A stretch of DNA of 64,000 nucleotides from Pontibacter rufus (GCF_015694705.1 NZ_JADQDR010000002.1:310001-374000), one strand, 5' to 3'; shown: positions 9,100-18,600, counted from the stretch's first letter. The notes: generated from the letters alone by a model not told the origin. A program made the numbers and translations.

Positions 9100-10986
9100 A
9101 TGCTACGTTATTCTTCTATGTTCCTTTTGTGCCTGATCCTTTTCCATGTAAAGGCATCAGCTCAGGAAAAAGAACTGCCTTCTACCCGTATTTCCCTGCA
9201 AAACCTTAATGACTTTAAACCGGCTGGCAGCAACTGGAAAATTGCCGGTGATGTTTTCTATGATTTAAAGAAGAGCCAGGAAGGTAAAATCCAGCCTGGT
9301 GCAGGCGTATTGGTAAATGATCTGTCCGGCAAAACCGCTGACAACCTGTTTACCAAAATGGAACACGGCGACATTGAACTGGATCTGGACTTTATGATGA
9401 ACAAGGGTTCAAACTCCGGCATTTACCTGCAAGGGCGTTATGAAGTGCAGCTACTCGACAGCTGGGGTGTTCAGAACCCTACGTCGGCGGACTGTGGCGC
9501 CATCTATGAACGCTGGGACGAAACACAGCCGGAAGGGCAAAAAGGCTATGAAGGCCATGCACCGGCACAAAATGTAAGCAAAGCGCCGGGCTTGTGGCAG
9601 CACCTTAAAATTGTGTTCCGGGCACCGCGCTTTAACGAGAAAGGCGAAAAGATTGCTGATGCCCGCTTTGTAAAAGTAGTTCAGAATGGCGTTACGCTGC
9701 ATGAAAACATCGAAGTAACCGGGCCGACCCGCGCTGCGGCCTTTCAGGACGAAAAACCTCTGGGCCCGCTTATGCTGCAAGGCGATCACGGACCTGTAGC
9801 TTTCCGGAATATCAGCTACAAAGCTTACGGAACAGAGCCGGTTACATTAACAAACATGACCTTAAAATCTTATGAGGGAAAGTTTAATGCTGTGTCTGAT
9901 TTCGAAGCCCTTGCGCCAGCCACCGAAATGAAAATTGATGTACTGGAGCACCTGGCGCCAGGAGACAAAAACAACTTCGCCGGAAAAATAGCAGGCACCC
10001 TGCATGTGCCGCACACAGGAGATTACCTGTTTAACCTGAACCTGAAATGGATTCCGCTCGATACCAATCCGGCCAATCCGAATGGCGGCGGAGCGCTTAC
10101 TATCGGAAATAAGCAGGTATTCAGCTTCGACGGAAAAACAGTGGGAAGCGGCGCAGCCATGGTTCACCTAGAAGAAGGCGACTACCCTGTTGTGCTTTCC
10201 TACTATAAGAAATACGGACACTGGTATGCGCCAAGCAACGATATCACGCTTTCTGTTGAGGGGCCTGGCGTGCCATTCACGCTTTTGAATACCCCTTTGC
10301 GTGCCGCCGATCCGGTTGGCGCGATTACGGTGCTGGCCGAAAACGAACCCGTGATGCAGCGAAGTTTTATGCAGCATCAGGGCAGCAAGAAAACACACGT
10401 CATTTCTGTCGGGGAGCCCGGTAACGCTAATTATACTGTTGATCTGCGCACAGGTGATTTTCTGCAGCTATGGCGTGGCAAATTTCTAGAGACAACCCCT
10501 ATGTGGCACGAACGCGGCGAAAGCCAGCTGGCTGTTCCGTTAGGCAGTGTGATTGCGTTTGCTGAAAAGCCTTCGCTTACTTTTCTGGAAGATAAAAATG
10601 CAGCCTGGCCTGACTCAAACACAACCTACAATTACCTAGGGTATGATATAGATAAAGCCGGCAGGCCTACCTTTAAGTATACTTTGGGTGCAGCGAGTAT
10701 AAAAGAAGCCTTTAAGCCGGAAGAAGGCGGGAAAAAGCTGGTGCACTCCTTTACCATCGTGCCTGGCCAGGAAACAAAAGAAATGTGGTGCAGGGTAGCT
10801 GAAGGAAATAACATTACCGCCCTGCCCAACGGCCTGTATGCCATCAACGACAAACAATACCTGATTGAGCTGCCCCGCAAGGCAAAACCTCTCATCCGAA
10901 CTACTGCACAAAATACGCAGGAGCTGCTTCTGCCGGTAAGCGCAAAAGACAAGGAGGCAGTGGTAACATATTCTATCGTTTGGTAG
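9100..10986 (+). CDS. Secreted DUF1080 (3-keto-disaccharide hydrolase-like) protein with PA14-like region
   Basis: The 628-residue protein starts with a signal peptide (MLRYSSMFLLCLILFHVKAS, then AQ). Residues about 30-245 form a DUF1080 concanavalin-like fold (LNDFKPAGSNWKIAGD, GDIELDLDFMMNKGSNSGIY, YEVQLLDSWG, LMLQGDHGPVAFRNI), a domain linked to 3-ketoglycoside hydrolysis. Residues about 255-390 look PA14-like (GTLHVPHTGDYLFNLNL, FSFDGKTVG), and a further beta-rich domain follows. I chose the ATG at 9100 because the signal peptide begins there, although the frame is open upstream. The next gene starts 27 bases after the stop, so the two likely form an envelope operon acting on sugars. The exact substrate is unknown. 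Confidence 0.82.
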   Translation: MLRYSSMFLLCLILFHVKASAQEKELPSTRISLQNLNDFKPAGSNWKIAGDVFYDLKKSQEGKIQPGAGVLVNDLSGKTADNLFTKMEHGDIELDLDFMMNKGSNSGIYLQGRYEVQLLDSWGVQNPTSADCGAIYERWDETQPEGQKGYEGHAPAQNVSKAPGLWQHLKIVFRAPRFNEKGEKIADARFVKVVQNGVTLHENIEVTGPTRAAAFQDEKPLGPLMLQGDHGPVAFRNISYKAYGTEPVTLTNMTLKSYEGKFNAVSDFEALAPATEMKIDVLEHLAPGDKNNFAGKIAGTLHVPHTGDYLFNLNLKWIPLDTNPANPNGGGALTIGNKQVFSFDGKTVGSGAAMVHLEEGDYPVVLSYYKKYGHWYAPSNDITLSVEGPGVPFTLLNTPLRAADPVGAITVLAENEPVMQRSFMQHQGSKKTHVISVGEPGNANYTVDLRTGDFLQLWRGKFLETTPMWHERGESQLAVPLGSVIAFAEKPSLTFLEDKNAAWPDSNTTYNYLGYDIDKAGRPTFKYTLGAASIKEAFKPEEGGKKLVHSFTIVPGQETKEMWCRVAEGNNITALPNGLYAINDKQYLIELPRKAKPLIRTTAQNTQELLLPVSAKDKEAVVTYSIVW

Positions 10987-11013
10987 GCATCAAAACAGAC
11001 CAGGAACATCATC

Positions 11014-13149
11014 ATGAAAATCAATCATTTAGCAAAGGCTGTACTTCTTGTTTCCGGCCTTCTGATAGCAAATACTTCGCCTGCCTGGGCGCAGACTAAA
11101 ATGGGAGCTAAAAACCCTAATACTGGCAGTAAGCAACCCGCACCGGCGCCAAAAGGGCTGGAAAAGGTAGAAGCAGAACCCGAAAAGGAAGACGATTATT
11201 ACAAGCTTATTTCGCTGCCCATACCTGAAGGGGTGGTGCTGGAAGTAGGCGGCATGACTACCCTGCCCGATGGCAGCCTGGCTATTTGTACCCGCCGGGG
11301 CGAAGTATGGATGGTGTCTAACCCGAATATTTCCGGTAACGAGCAGCCGAAATACAAGCGCTTTGCTTACGGGCTGCACGAACCCCTGGGACTTGCTTAC
11401 AAAGACGGGGATATTTATGTAACACAGCGCAGTGAGATAACGCGCCTGCGCGATAATGACGGCGACGGGCAGGCTGATTCTTACGACAAAGTATATTCCT
11501 GGCCCCTATCCGGCAATTACCACGAGTATTCTTATGGCCCGCTGTTTCTGCCAAACGGGAACATGCTGGTAACCCTGAACCTGGGCTGGAGCAACAGTTT
11601 AGGGCATGGGGTAAGCCTGGCGCCCTGGCGTGGCTGGATGCTGGAAATTACGCCAGACGGAAAGATGACGCCTGTGGCTGCGGGCATGCGCTCGCCCTCC
11701 GGCTTTGGAATGAATGCCGCCGGTGATGTTTTCTATACCGAAAACCAGGGCGACTGGGTAGGTTCAGGCCGTATTACGCACGTCGAAAAAGGCGATTTTG
11801 TGGGAAACGCCGAAAGCTTACGCTGGTCTGGCTTACCTGGTTCCCCTCTAAAGCTAAAGCCGGAAGATGTACCCAACACAGGAGAACCTTTGTATGATGT
11901 AGCCAAGCGGGTGCCTGCCTTAAAAGCACCGGCTGTCTGGCTGCCACATGGTATACTCGGAATATCGACAACTGCTATACTTCTGAACGATACCAAAGGC
12001 AAGTTCGGTCCCTTTGATGACCAGATGTTCGTAGGCGATCAGGGGCAAAGTAAAATTATGCGCGTTGATTTTGAGAAAGTGAAAGACGAATACCAGGGCG
12101 TTGTGTTTCCGTTTCGTGAAGGTTTTTCTTCCGGCATTCTGCGCCTGATCTGGGGCAGCGATGGCTCTATGTTCAGCGGTATGACGAGCCGCGGGTGGTC
12201 ATCTACCGGAAAAGACATGTATGGCTTGCAGCGCCTTGTCTGGACAGGCAGAATGCCCTTCGAAATGAAAACGGTGCGCGCTATGCCCGATGGGTTCGAG
12301 ATTGAGTTTACCAAACCTGTTAACCGCAAACTTGCCGCCGATCCAGCCTCCTATAAGATAACGGGCTTCAACTATAAATATCATTCTACTTACGGCAGCC
12401 CCGTCATCAACAACAAGGAATGCCCAATACGTGGCATTGTTGTGTCGGAAGATGGTTTGAAAGCCCGCCTGGTGGCAGATGGCCTGCGGGAAGGGTATAT
12501 ACATGAAATTACGACTGATGGCGTGCGCGGCGAAGACGGCAGGCTTTTGCTGCATAATGTAGCCTATTATACCCTGAACAACATCCCGGAAGGAGAAAAG
12601 CTGGCGATTGCCAAAGCAGCACCTGCCCATGATCATGCAGCCATGGCGATGGCTACAGCATCTGCTGCCAAACCGGCGGCTACATCAGCCAAAACCAAAG
12701 CAGCACCTGCTGCTAAAGCTTCGGGAAAGAGTTTGCCCAAGCGCTTAACCGTAAAGCCTACTTCCTGGGCAAAAGGAACAGATTACACCATTAATCTGGG
12801 CACGAAGCCTGGGCTTAAATTTGATCCCGCGCGTTTTCAGGTGAAAGCTGGCAGCACTGTAAAAGTGGTGTTTCATAACAACGACGATATGCTGCACAAC
12901 TTTGTAGTGGTATTGCCTGGTACAGCTATAGAAGTTGGCGAAATGGCGATGAAGCTTGGACTGGAAGGCCAGGAGAAGAACTATATTCCAAACACAAATA
13001 AACTGCTGTACCATACCAACCTGCTTCAGCCAAACACAACTGAGACCATCTACTTTATTGCTCCCGAGAAGCCAGGCGATTATACCTACGAATGCTCTGT
13101 TCCCGGTCATTTTTATACTATGCAGGGCACCATGAAAGTGGTAAAGTAA
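11014..13149 (+). CDS. Secreted beta-propeller protein fused to a C-terminal azurin/plastocyanin domain
   Basis: The protein has 711 residues. A signal peptide (about residues 1-27, ending in PAWAQ) precedes a propeller-like region (about 60-410) resembling glucose/sorbosone dehydrogenase and PVC-type dehydrogenase propellers (GGMTTLPDGSLAICTRRGEV, DNDGDGQADSYDK, MRSPSGFGMN, LPHGILGIS). An Ala/Lys-rich linker (about 540-575) contains the His/Met cluster HDHAAMAMA. Residues about 580-711 are a type-1 copper domain with ligands H628 (MLHNF), C694, H699 and M703, and the C-x4-H-x3-M spacing of azurin. A Cu electron carrier tethered to a propeller suggests sugar oxidation passing electrons to copper. 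The oxidation role is inference. It sits in an operon with the DUF1080 gene. Confidence 0.85.
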   Translation: MKINHLAKAVLLVSGLLIANTSPAWAQTKMGAKNPNTGSKQPAPAPKGLEKVEAEPEKEDDYYKLISLPIPEGVVLEVGGMTTLPDGSLAICTRRGEVWMVSNPNISGNEQPKYKRFAYGLHEPLGLAYKDGDIYVTQRSEITRLRDNDGDGQADSYDKVYSWPLSGNYHEYSYGPLFLPNGNMLVTLNLGWSNSLGHGVSLAPWRGWMLEITPDGKMTPVAAGMRSPSGFGMNAAGDVFYTENQGDWVGSGRITHVEKGDFVGNAESLRWSGLPGSPLKLKPEDVPNTGEPLYDVAKRVPALKAPAVWLPHGILGISTTAILLNDTKGKFGPFDDQMFVGDQGQSKIMRVDFEKVKDEYQGVVFPFREGFSSGILRLIWGSDGSMFSGMTSRGWSSTGKDMYGLQRLVWTGRMPFEMKTVRAMPDGFEIEFTKPVNRKLAADPASYKITGFNYKYHSTYGSPVINNKECPIRGIVVSEDGLKARLVADGLREGYIHEITTDGVRGEDGRLLLHNVAYYTLNNIPEGEKLAIAKAAPAHDHAAMAMATASAAKPAATSAKTKAAPAAKASGKSLPKRLTVKPTSWAKGTDYTINLGTKPGLKFDPARFQVKAGSTVKVVFHNNDDMLHNFVVVLPGTAIEVGEMAMKLGLEGQEKNYIPNTNKLLYHTNLLQPNTTETIYFIAPEKPGDYTYECSVPGHFYTMQGTMKVVK

Positions 13150-13508
13150 AAGCAGGATGGCTGAAGCAAACGGATGCAGAAGCCGCTTTGTTCTTTTGTG
13201 CTCCAGCGCTTACCTAATATTGCATTTAATTATACTATCAAGTATAAACCGTTGGTAATAGCCCACAATAGCTGGTTTTTGCTGCATTTCACATAAACGC
13301 GAAGCAGCATCGTGGCTAAAATTATAGATGATTGGAAAACTATTTCATCCCTGAACTGTCTTAGTATCACTTCTCAGAAAAGAAGGCATCAGTTCTGTTT
13401 GCGCGCCCGTCTGTTGAGGCCTGCGCATAACTGATGATACCCCTGTATAAAACTCCTGCTGCAGTTGCTTTACCTTTAATGCCTGCCTTAGATCAAACTT
13501 ACGTACCG
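13150..13508. other. Intergenic region before the dienelactone hydrolase
   Basis: This AT-rich, non-coding stretch of about 350 bases contains one AAGTATA word (13240-13246). No hairpin or clear promoter box is recognised. Confidence 0.4.
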
Positions 13509-14213
13509 ATGCAAAACCACACTTTTATTACCCTGCCCGTAACGGACGGCTCTGAAATGGACGCCTACGTCGCTATGCCCGAAGGAGCAGGCCCTTTTCC
13601 GGGCATCATTTTGCTGCAGGAAGCCTTCGGGGTGAATAATCACATCCGGGAGGTGGCAGCGCGAATTGCCCGCGAAGGTTATGTGGTTGTTGCGCCGGAG
13701 TTATTTCACCGCACTGCCCAAAGGTTCGAAAGCGCTTATGATAACATGGCTGCTGCCATGCCGCACTACCACGCGATAACGCAGGAGGGCGTAACGGCTG
13801 ATTTAAAAACTGCCTATAGTTGGCTGCAGCAACAACCGAATGTGGCCGGCGAAAAGATTGGGAGCATTGGTTTTTGCCTGGGCGGGCGCATTTCGTTTCT
13901 GGCCAATGCGGTGCTGCCCCTTTCCGCGGCTGTTTCCTACTACGGCAGCGGCATTCCGACTATACTTGGCGAGGCCGGTAACCTGCACGCGCCGCACCTG
14001 TTTTTCTGGGGCGGCCAGGATACCCACATTCCGCAGGAACAGGTACAAAATATAATAGAAGTGGTACAGGCAGCGGGCAAAGACTATATCAACGTGGTGC
14101 TGTCGTATGCCGGGCACGGGTTTAACTGCGATGCGCGAAGCAGCTACAACCCGGATGCTGCCAAAGAAGCCTGGGCCATGACCCTGGCATACTTTGAGAA
14201 CAAGCTGAAGTGA
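13509..14213 (+). CDS. Dienelactone hydrolase family protein
   Basis: This alpha/beta hydrolase has 234 residues from the chosen ATG at 13509. An upstream in-frame ATG at 13434 would add 25 residues that look unlike the family. The dienelactone hydrolase Cys-Asp-His triad is present: C123 in GFCLGGR, D171 in WGGQDTHIP and H203 in YAGHGF, with E38 in the LLQEAFGVN segment that pairs with the nucleophile. The family hydrolyses lactone or ester bonds in the cytoplasm. The substrate is unknown, and no aromatic-degradation genes are nearby. Confidence 0.88.
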   Translation: MQNHTFITLPVTDGSEMDAYVAMPEGAGPFPGIILLQEAFGVNNHIREVAARIAREGYVVVAPELFHRTAQRFESAYDNMAAAMPHYHAITQEGVTADLKTAYSWLQQQPNVAGEKIGSIGFCLGGRISFLANAVLPLSAAVSYYGSGIPTILGEAGNLHAPHLFFWGGQDTHIPQEQVQNIIEVVQAAGKDYINVVLSYAGHGFNCDARSSYNPDAAKEAWAMTLAYFENKLK

Positions 14214-14290
14214 AATTTAAGTGAGGGAAGTATAGGCAATAAAATCCATTTAGGTGCTGATGCTGAATTAATACATCCACACCTACAAAC

Positions 14291-15151
14291 TTACAAAAAC
14301 TTCTCTCCCACCAATTTCTCCGACACTTCCCAAAGTCTGGCGGCATTTTCCGGTGTGGCAAAGGCGTGCTTTACAGGTTTCAGTTTCTTTTTGGCGAAAT
14401 ATTGCCCGTTATACTTATCGGCGGCAGGTTCAGAGGCGAGGTAAATGCTTGTCTGGGCGCCTTTTTCCGAAGAAATGGAGAATGGCGACAGCAGCTTAAA
14501 AACAAAATGCAGCCAGCCGCCGGCACTTACCGAAAAATTGCTGGCGACCACACCCGGATGCACTGCATTGGTAACCAAATGCGTATGCCCCTGCTCCTGT
14601 GCCCGGCGTGCCAGTTCGCGCGTAAATAGTATATTGTACAATTTTGAATTGCTATAAGCCCGGACAGCACTATAGCGCTGGTCCATGTTGATATCATTAA
14701 AATCCGGTTTAGCTGCCCGGTAAGCTTCGGAAGCAACGTTTACAATACGTGGTTCCCGGCTCTGCAGCAGTTTAGGAAACAGCAGCGATGTCAGCAGAAA
14801 AGGTGCCAGGTGGTTCACGGCCAGCGTCTGCTCATACCCATCTGCCGACACCTGCCGCTCACTGCCCAGCAGCAGCCCCGCATTGTTTACCAGCACGTCC
14901 AGGCGCGGGTAACTGCTGTTAAAAGTTGCGGCTACCTGCCGCACCTGCTCCAGCGACGATAAATCTGCGAGCAACACGTCTACTTTATCATTTCCGCTAA
15001 TGCGTTTAATTTCTTGCTGCACCTGTGCGGCCTTGGCCTCATTGCGAGCCAGTAGCACCACATGTGCCCCTTGCCGGGCCAGTTCGCGGGCCGTTACCTC
15101 GCCTATACCTGAAGTGGCACCCGTTACGAGGCATATTTTATTTTCTATCAT
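14291..15151 (-). CDS. SDR-family NAD(P)-dependent oxidoreductase (retinol dehydrogenase-like)
   Basis: This classical short-chain dehydrogenase has 286 residues. TGATSGIG (10-17) is the cofactor-binding glycine motif, LVNNAG is at 88-92, S141 lies in VASEAYR, and the Y166-x3-K170 pair is in AYSNSKLYN. LARNEAK after the second strand suggests an NADP preference. The spacing and the insertion around FNDINMDQRYS match the retinol/WW-oxidoreductase-like subgroup. It is transcribed with, and upstream of, nothing obvious; the DoxX-like gene is the next minus-strand gene on the other side. A CAGCACATTA-type repeat lies directly before the start. Confidence 0.9.
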   Translation of the reverse strand: MIENKICLVTGATSGIGEVTARELARQGAHVVLLARNEAKAAQVQQEIKRISGNDKVDVLLADLSSLEQVRQVAATFNSSYPRLDVLVNNAGLLLGSERQVSADGYEQTLAVNHLAPFLLTSLLFPKLLQSREPRIVNVASEAYRAAKPDFNDINMDQRYSAVRAYSNSKLYNILFTRELARRAQEQGHTHLVTNAVHPGVVASNFSVSAGGWLHFVFKLLSPFSISSEKGAQTSIYLASEPAADKYNGQYFAKKKLKPVKHAFATPENAARLWEVSEKLVGEKFL

Positions 15152-15160
15152 ACCTTATAA

Positions 15161-15191
15161 ATGTGCTGATTTTTAATGTGCTAATGTGCTG
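15161..15191. repeat. ATGTGCTGAT / CAGCACATTA repeat copy
   Basis: ATGTGCTGAT (15161-15170) and AATGTGCTAATGTGCTG (15175-15191) lie within 10-40 bases upstream of the minus-strand SDR start. This is the same arrangement as the repeat before the PNP gene at 2706. Confidence 0.6.
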
Positions 15192-15244
15192 TCGACTGAC
15201 AAACACTTATACCCTGATTCTGACGGTTTGATTTTACCCCAAGC

Positions 15245-15631
15245 TTATTTTAAAGCCGGATGCCCTGTTGCCCGGTGTCTGGTATACTGCCAGGCCCACC
15301 AGATAAGCAGGAACTGCAGCGGTATCCGGGCTATGGTTAACCACAAACCGGGCGTATTGTTCTGCCAGTAATCCAGCGTCATCGGAATATGGATGAGCAG
15401 CAGAAACACCACCAGCATGATAATAATCAGCCAGGCGGCCAGGGGCCTTGTTTGGCGCGGCAGCAACAGCAGCCCAAGTATGATTTCGGCAATGCCACTT
15501 AAATTCAGCAGCAGCTGGTGCGTCGGAAGCCAGTCCGGCATAATGTTCAGGTAAAATCCGGGGGTTGTAAAATGTATGACGCCGGCAGCCACGTAAAGCA
15601 ACACCATCAGGTATAAAGCTATTCTTTTCAT
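15245..15631 (-). CDS. DoxX-like four-helix membrane protein
   Basis: The 128-residue protein has four predicted membrane helices: YLMVLLYVAAGVIHF, LLLNLSGIAEIILGLLLL, AAWLIIIMLVVFLLLIHI and LWLTIARIPLQFLLIWWAW. AGVIHFTTP in helix 1 and the NLSGIAEIILGLLLL helix are typical of DoxX/DoxX-like proteins, whose roles include quinol-linked respiration and redox stress, mostly unproven. It is the smallest membrane protein in this part of the window, and its spacing suggests its own transcript. Confidence 0.8.
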   Translation of the reverse strand: MKRIALYLMVLLYVAAGVIHFTTPGFYLNIMPDWLPTHQLLLNLSGIAEIILGLLLLPRQTRPLAAWLIIIMLVVFLLLIHIPMTLDYWQNNTPGLWLTIARIPLQFLLIWWAWQYTRHRATGHPALK

Positions 15632-15749
15632 GGTATGTCCGGTTGTATGGCAGCTTTGGCGTTGCCTTACAGCTTCTGCTCTTTACGGAATAATCATCCA
15701 AAGCTTTATCTCAGTTGTACGGCACCTCCTGTTTCAGTTAAAAACCTAG

Positions 15750-15757
15750 TACCTTTG
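15750..15757 (+). promoter_or_regulatory. Bacteroidota -7 box TACCTTTG before the EamA gene
   Basis: TACCTTTG is an exact match to the TAnnTTTG -7 element used by the Bacteroidota primary sigma factor. It ends only five bases before the ATG at 15763, so the transcript would start at or very near the start codon (leaderless or almost so). Confidence 0.7.
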
Positions 15758-15762
15758 CACCC

Positions 15763-16662
15763 ATGAGTAAACAAGTACAGGTGCATGGGGCGCTGTTTCT
15801 GGTGGCGCTGATTTACGGAGCCAACTATAGCATCGCCAAAGAGGTAATGCCGTTTTATGTGGGGCCCTATGGGCTGATTGTGATGCGGGTGGTATCGGCA
15901 GCTATCTTTTTCGGCATTCTTTCGCGACTGGTGGTAAAGGAGAAAATTGTAGGTCGTGCCGATAATGTGCGATCCATACTTTGCGGCATCACAGGCATCG
16001 CTATTAACCAGCTTTGTTTTTTTGGTGGCCTCAATCTCACAGCGCCGATTAATGCCGCCCTGCTGATGGTGATAACGCCCGTTATTGTACTCATTTTCTC
16101 GGCTATACTGCTGAAAGAGCGGGTGGGCAAGCGCAAAGTAACCGGCATTATACTTGCCTGTGCCGGCGCTTTCCTGCTGATTTATACTTCGCATGGCGAA
16201 AGCACGCCCGGTAACCTCTGGGGCGATTTACTGATCATCCTGAATGCAACTGCCTATGGCATATACCTGGTGCTGGTGAAACCGCTTATGCAAAAGTATA
16301 ATGCTATTACAGTGGTGAGCCGTGCTTTTGCCGTAGGTGCGGTTATTGTTATTCCGTTTGGCTGGTCGCAGTTGATGGCACCAGATTACAACAGCTTTCC
16401 GGTGTCTATCTGGCTGGCCATCGTGTTTATGGTAGTTGCCGTTACCATCATTGCTTACCTGTTTAACACCTGGGCGCTGCGGTATGCCAACGCCTCGGTA
16501 GTAGGCGCTTACATTTACCTGCAGCCTGTGCTGGCCATACTTATTGCCGTGGCCTTCGGCAAAGATGTATTTACGCTGCAAAAGGGACTGTATGCTTTGG
16601 TGATATTTGCAGGCGTATACCTGGTGAGCCGCACGCGCCAATCCATCCCTGCGGAAGCATGA
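15763..16662 (+). CDS. EamA (DMT superfamily) transporter
   Basis: The 299-residue inner-membrane protein has ten predicted helices arranged as two EamA repeats. The first includes LFLVALIYGANYSIAKEVMP and a PVIVLIFSAILLKERVGKRKVTG segment, the second WLAIVFMVVAVTIIAYLFNTWALRYANASVVGAYIYLQPVLAILIA. This is the classical drug/metabolite exporter layout, with a positive segment after helix 4. Efflux of an amino acid or metabolite is typical, but the substrate is unknown. A TACCTTTG -7 box abuts the start. It converges with the DEAD-box gene, and the two share a bidirectional terminator. Confidence 0.92.
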   Translation: MSKQVQVHGALFLVALIYGANYSIAKEVMPFYVGPYGLIVMRVVSAAIFFGILSRLVVKEKIVGRADNVRSILCGITGIAINQLCFFGGLNLTAPINAALLMVITPVIVLIFSAILLKERVGKRKVTGIILACAGAFLLIYTSHGESTPGNLWGDLLIILNATAYGIYLVLVKPLMQKYNAITVVSRAFAVGAVIVIPFGWSQLMAPDYNSFPVSIWLAIVFMVVAVTIIAYLFNTWALRYANASVVGAYIYLQPVLAILIAVAFGKDVFTLQKGLYALVIFAGVYLVSRTRQSIPAEA

Positions 16663-16797
16663 AAGCCGTACGATTCTTTCAGGAGTAGCTTTGTAGCCAA
16701 TCAGGCACGCACAGACACTCGCAGGAGCTGCGCACACTGCGAGGTCATGCTGGCTGACACATTAATCCTTTTATCCTGCAATCCTGATTCAAACAAT

Positions 16798-16831
16798 AAA
16801 AAAAGTCCTGCCGATGTACGTCGGCAGGACT
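16798..16831 (-). terminator. Bidirectional terminator between eamA-like and DEAD-box genes
   Basis: AGTCCTGCCGA (16804-16814) and TCGGCAGGACT (16821-16831) form an 11-bp stem with a six-base loop. Seven adenines precede it on the plus strand, which become a T-run for the minus-strand DEAD-box transcript. It may also stop the plus-strand transporter transcript. Confidence 0.9.
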
Positions 16832-16878
16832 TTGTATTTATACTTTCAGCAGATTACGATCCGCTTTTCTATACTAGC

Positions 16879-18207
16879 TTAAACTGTTCTGGGGCTGCTG
16901 GTTCTGCTGCCGAAGCTACGGCGGCTGTCTCCGCTGCGCTGGCCACCATTACCGTTACGGCTGCCTGCCGGCCGGTTTCCACCAGATGGGCGGCCGCCTC
17001 CACCGCCTCGTCGCTGCTGCTTTTGCTCCTTGATGGTGCTGGCCGCTTCAGCAAAATCTTTGGCTGTCAGCGGGTACGGATGGTTATCCACTACTGGCAC
17101 CGACTTGGAAATTAGTTTCTGGATGCTGGCTAAGTATGGCGTTTCCTCTGCATCGCAGAATGACAGCGCTACGCCGCTTGCACCGGCACGGCCTGTACGG
17201 CCAATGCGGTGTACGTATGTTTCCGGTTCGTTCGGCAGCTCGAAGTTAATTACATGGCTCAGGTCGTCCACGTCAATGCCGCGTGCGGCAATGTCTGTGG
17301 CTACCAGTACGCGTGTCTGGCTCTTCTTGAAGTTATCGAGGGCGCGCACACGGGCATTCTGCGATTTGTTGCCATGTATGGCCTCCGACTGCACGCCTGC
17401 TTTGCTCATGTCTCTGGCCACGCGGTCGGCGCCGTGCTTGGTGCGCGTAAATACCAGTGCCCGGTCGATTGAGCCGTCTTTCAGCAGGTGCAAAAGCAGG
17501 TTTTTTTTGTCGTTCTTCTTCACATAATATACTGCCTGCGTAATTGTATTTACAGTAGACGATATCGGTGTTACCTCCACCTGCGACGGGTTCACCAGAA
17601 TGGTGTTGGCCAGCTTCAGGATTTCGGGGGCCATGGTAGCCGAGAAAAACAGCGATTGCTTTTTCTCCGGCAGCACTTTCAGCACTTTGCGCACGTCGTT
17701 CAAAAAACCCATGTCCAGCATGCGGTCAGCTTCGTCCAGCACAAACATTTCTACGCTGTTCAGGTGCACATATTTCTGCGCCATCAGGTCCAGCAAACGG
17801 CCGGGCGTGGCTACCAGAATATCAATTCCTGCACGCAAGGCATCGGTTTGTGCCCGCTGGGGTACGCCCCCGAATATAACGGTGTTCTTCAGACCGGTGT
17901 GCCTGCCATAAGCAGTCAGGCTTTCGCCAATCTGCAGCGCCAGTTCACGCGTTGGTGTCAGGATCAGGGCTTTTATTCTGCGCGGTGCTCTGTCGTGCTG
18001 CTGCACTTTGTTTTCAGAAAGCAACTGCAGGATCGGAATAGAGAAAGCAGCCGTTTTACCGGTGCCCGTCTGCGCGCATCCTAATAAGTCTTTTTTCTGA
18101 AGTATAAGCGGAATTGATTTTTCCTGGATGGGTGTGGGGGTAGTGTATCCTTCTGTTTTAAGAGCTTTTAGGATTGGCTCTATCAAATTAAGATTCTCGA
18201 ATGTCAT
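16879..18207 (-). CDS. rhlE: DEAD-box ATP-dependent RNA helicase (RhlE-like)
   Basis: The 442-residue cytoplasmic RNA helicase acts in RNA and ribosome remodelling. The motifs are in order: Q-motif [20 protein letters not shown], Ia PTRELA, Ib [37 protein letters not shown] and [10 protein letters not shown]. The C-terminal tail is Gly/Arg/Ser-rich ([13 protein letters not shown] ...), a likely RNA-binding, low-complexity tail. I chose the ATG at 18207 because MTFENLNL is the usual family start; the upstream extension does not look coding. A minus-strand TACCTTTG box at 18375-18382 would give a leader of about 160 bases, as seen in cold-induced helicases. Confidence 0.93.
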   Translation of the reverse strand: MTFENLNLIEPILKALKTEGYTTPTPIQEKSIPLILQKKDLLGCAQTGTGKTAAFSIPILQLLSENKVQQHDRAPRRIKALILTPTRELALQIGESLTAYGRHTGLKNTVIFGGVPQRAQTDALRAGIDILVATPGRLLDLMAQKYVHLNSVEMFVLDEADRMLDMGFLNDVRKVLKVLPEKKQSLFFSATMAPEILKLANTILVNPSQVEVTPISSTVNTITQAVYYVKKNDKKNLLLHLLKDGSIDRALVFTRTKHGADRVARDMSKAGVQSEAIHGNKSQNARVRALDNFKKSQTRVLVATDIAARGIDVDDLSHVINFELPNEPETYVHRIGRTGRAGASGVALSFCDAEETPYLASIQKLISKSVPVVDNHPYPLTAKDFAEAASTIKEQKQQRRGGGGGRPSGGNRPAGSRNGNGGQRSGDSRRSFGSRTSSPRTV

Positions 18208-18374
18208 CAAATGGTTTTTAGAAAAACCGCACAGCACCTTGTGTGCTGCTTTCGCGGGAATTGGCCGGAATCTGAAATATTGCCTGAGCAAGAGGGCCAT
18301 TCCCGACCTGTTATTGTTTCATCAACCTCAGAAATCTTATTATAGTTCTAAAAGATGATAAAGAATAACGGATG

Positions 18375-18382
18375 CAAAGGTA
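18375..18382 (-). promoter_or_regulatory. -7 box TACCTTTG, minus strand, for the DEAD-box gene
   Basis: CAAAGGTA on the plus strand reads TACCTTTG on the minus strand and is followed by GC, exactly like the box before the EamA gene. It lies about 168 bases upstream of the helicase ATG, which implies a long 5' leader. No convincing -33 TTG is seen at the standard distance. Confidence 0.5.
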
Positions 18383-18554
18383 CAAGTATAAAACCTTACA
18401 TCCTAATACTGCTATTTTATGCGGTTTTAGCAGTTTACCCAATCTTCAGGGAAGCCATGGAAATAGATCCCAATTGCAGTGCCAAAGGAACTGCCGCGGA
18501 TGAGCGGCTGGTGAGCGTTTGCTGTATGTGCTGCTTTGGCTGCCCGGTCAGCTC

Positions 18555-18600
18555 CAGGATTCCTTTCACATGCCTGTGCCGGCATGTGAAAGGAATCCTG
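18555..18600. repeat. Perfect 20-bp-arm hairpin downstream of ypdA
   Basis: The arms 18555-18574 (beginning CAGGATTCC) and 18581-18600 (ending GGAATCCTG) are perfectly complementary, with a six-base TGTGCC loop. It lies 26 bases beyond the ypdA stop on the minus strand. No T-run follows, so it may be a repeat element or an mRNA-stabilising structure as well as a terminator. Confidence 0.8.
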
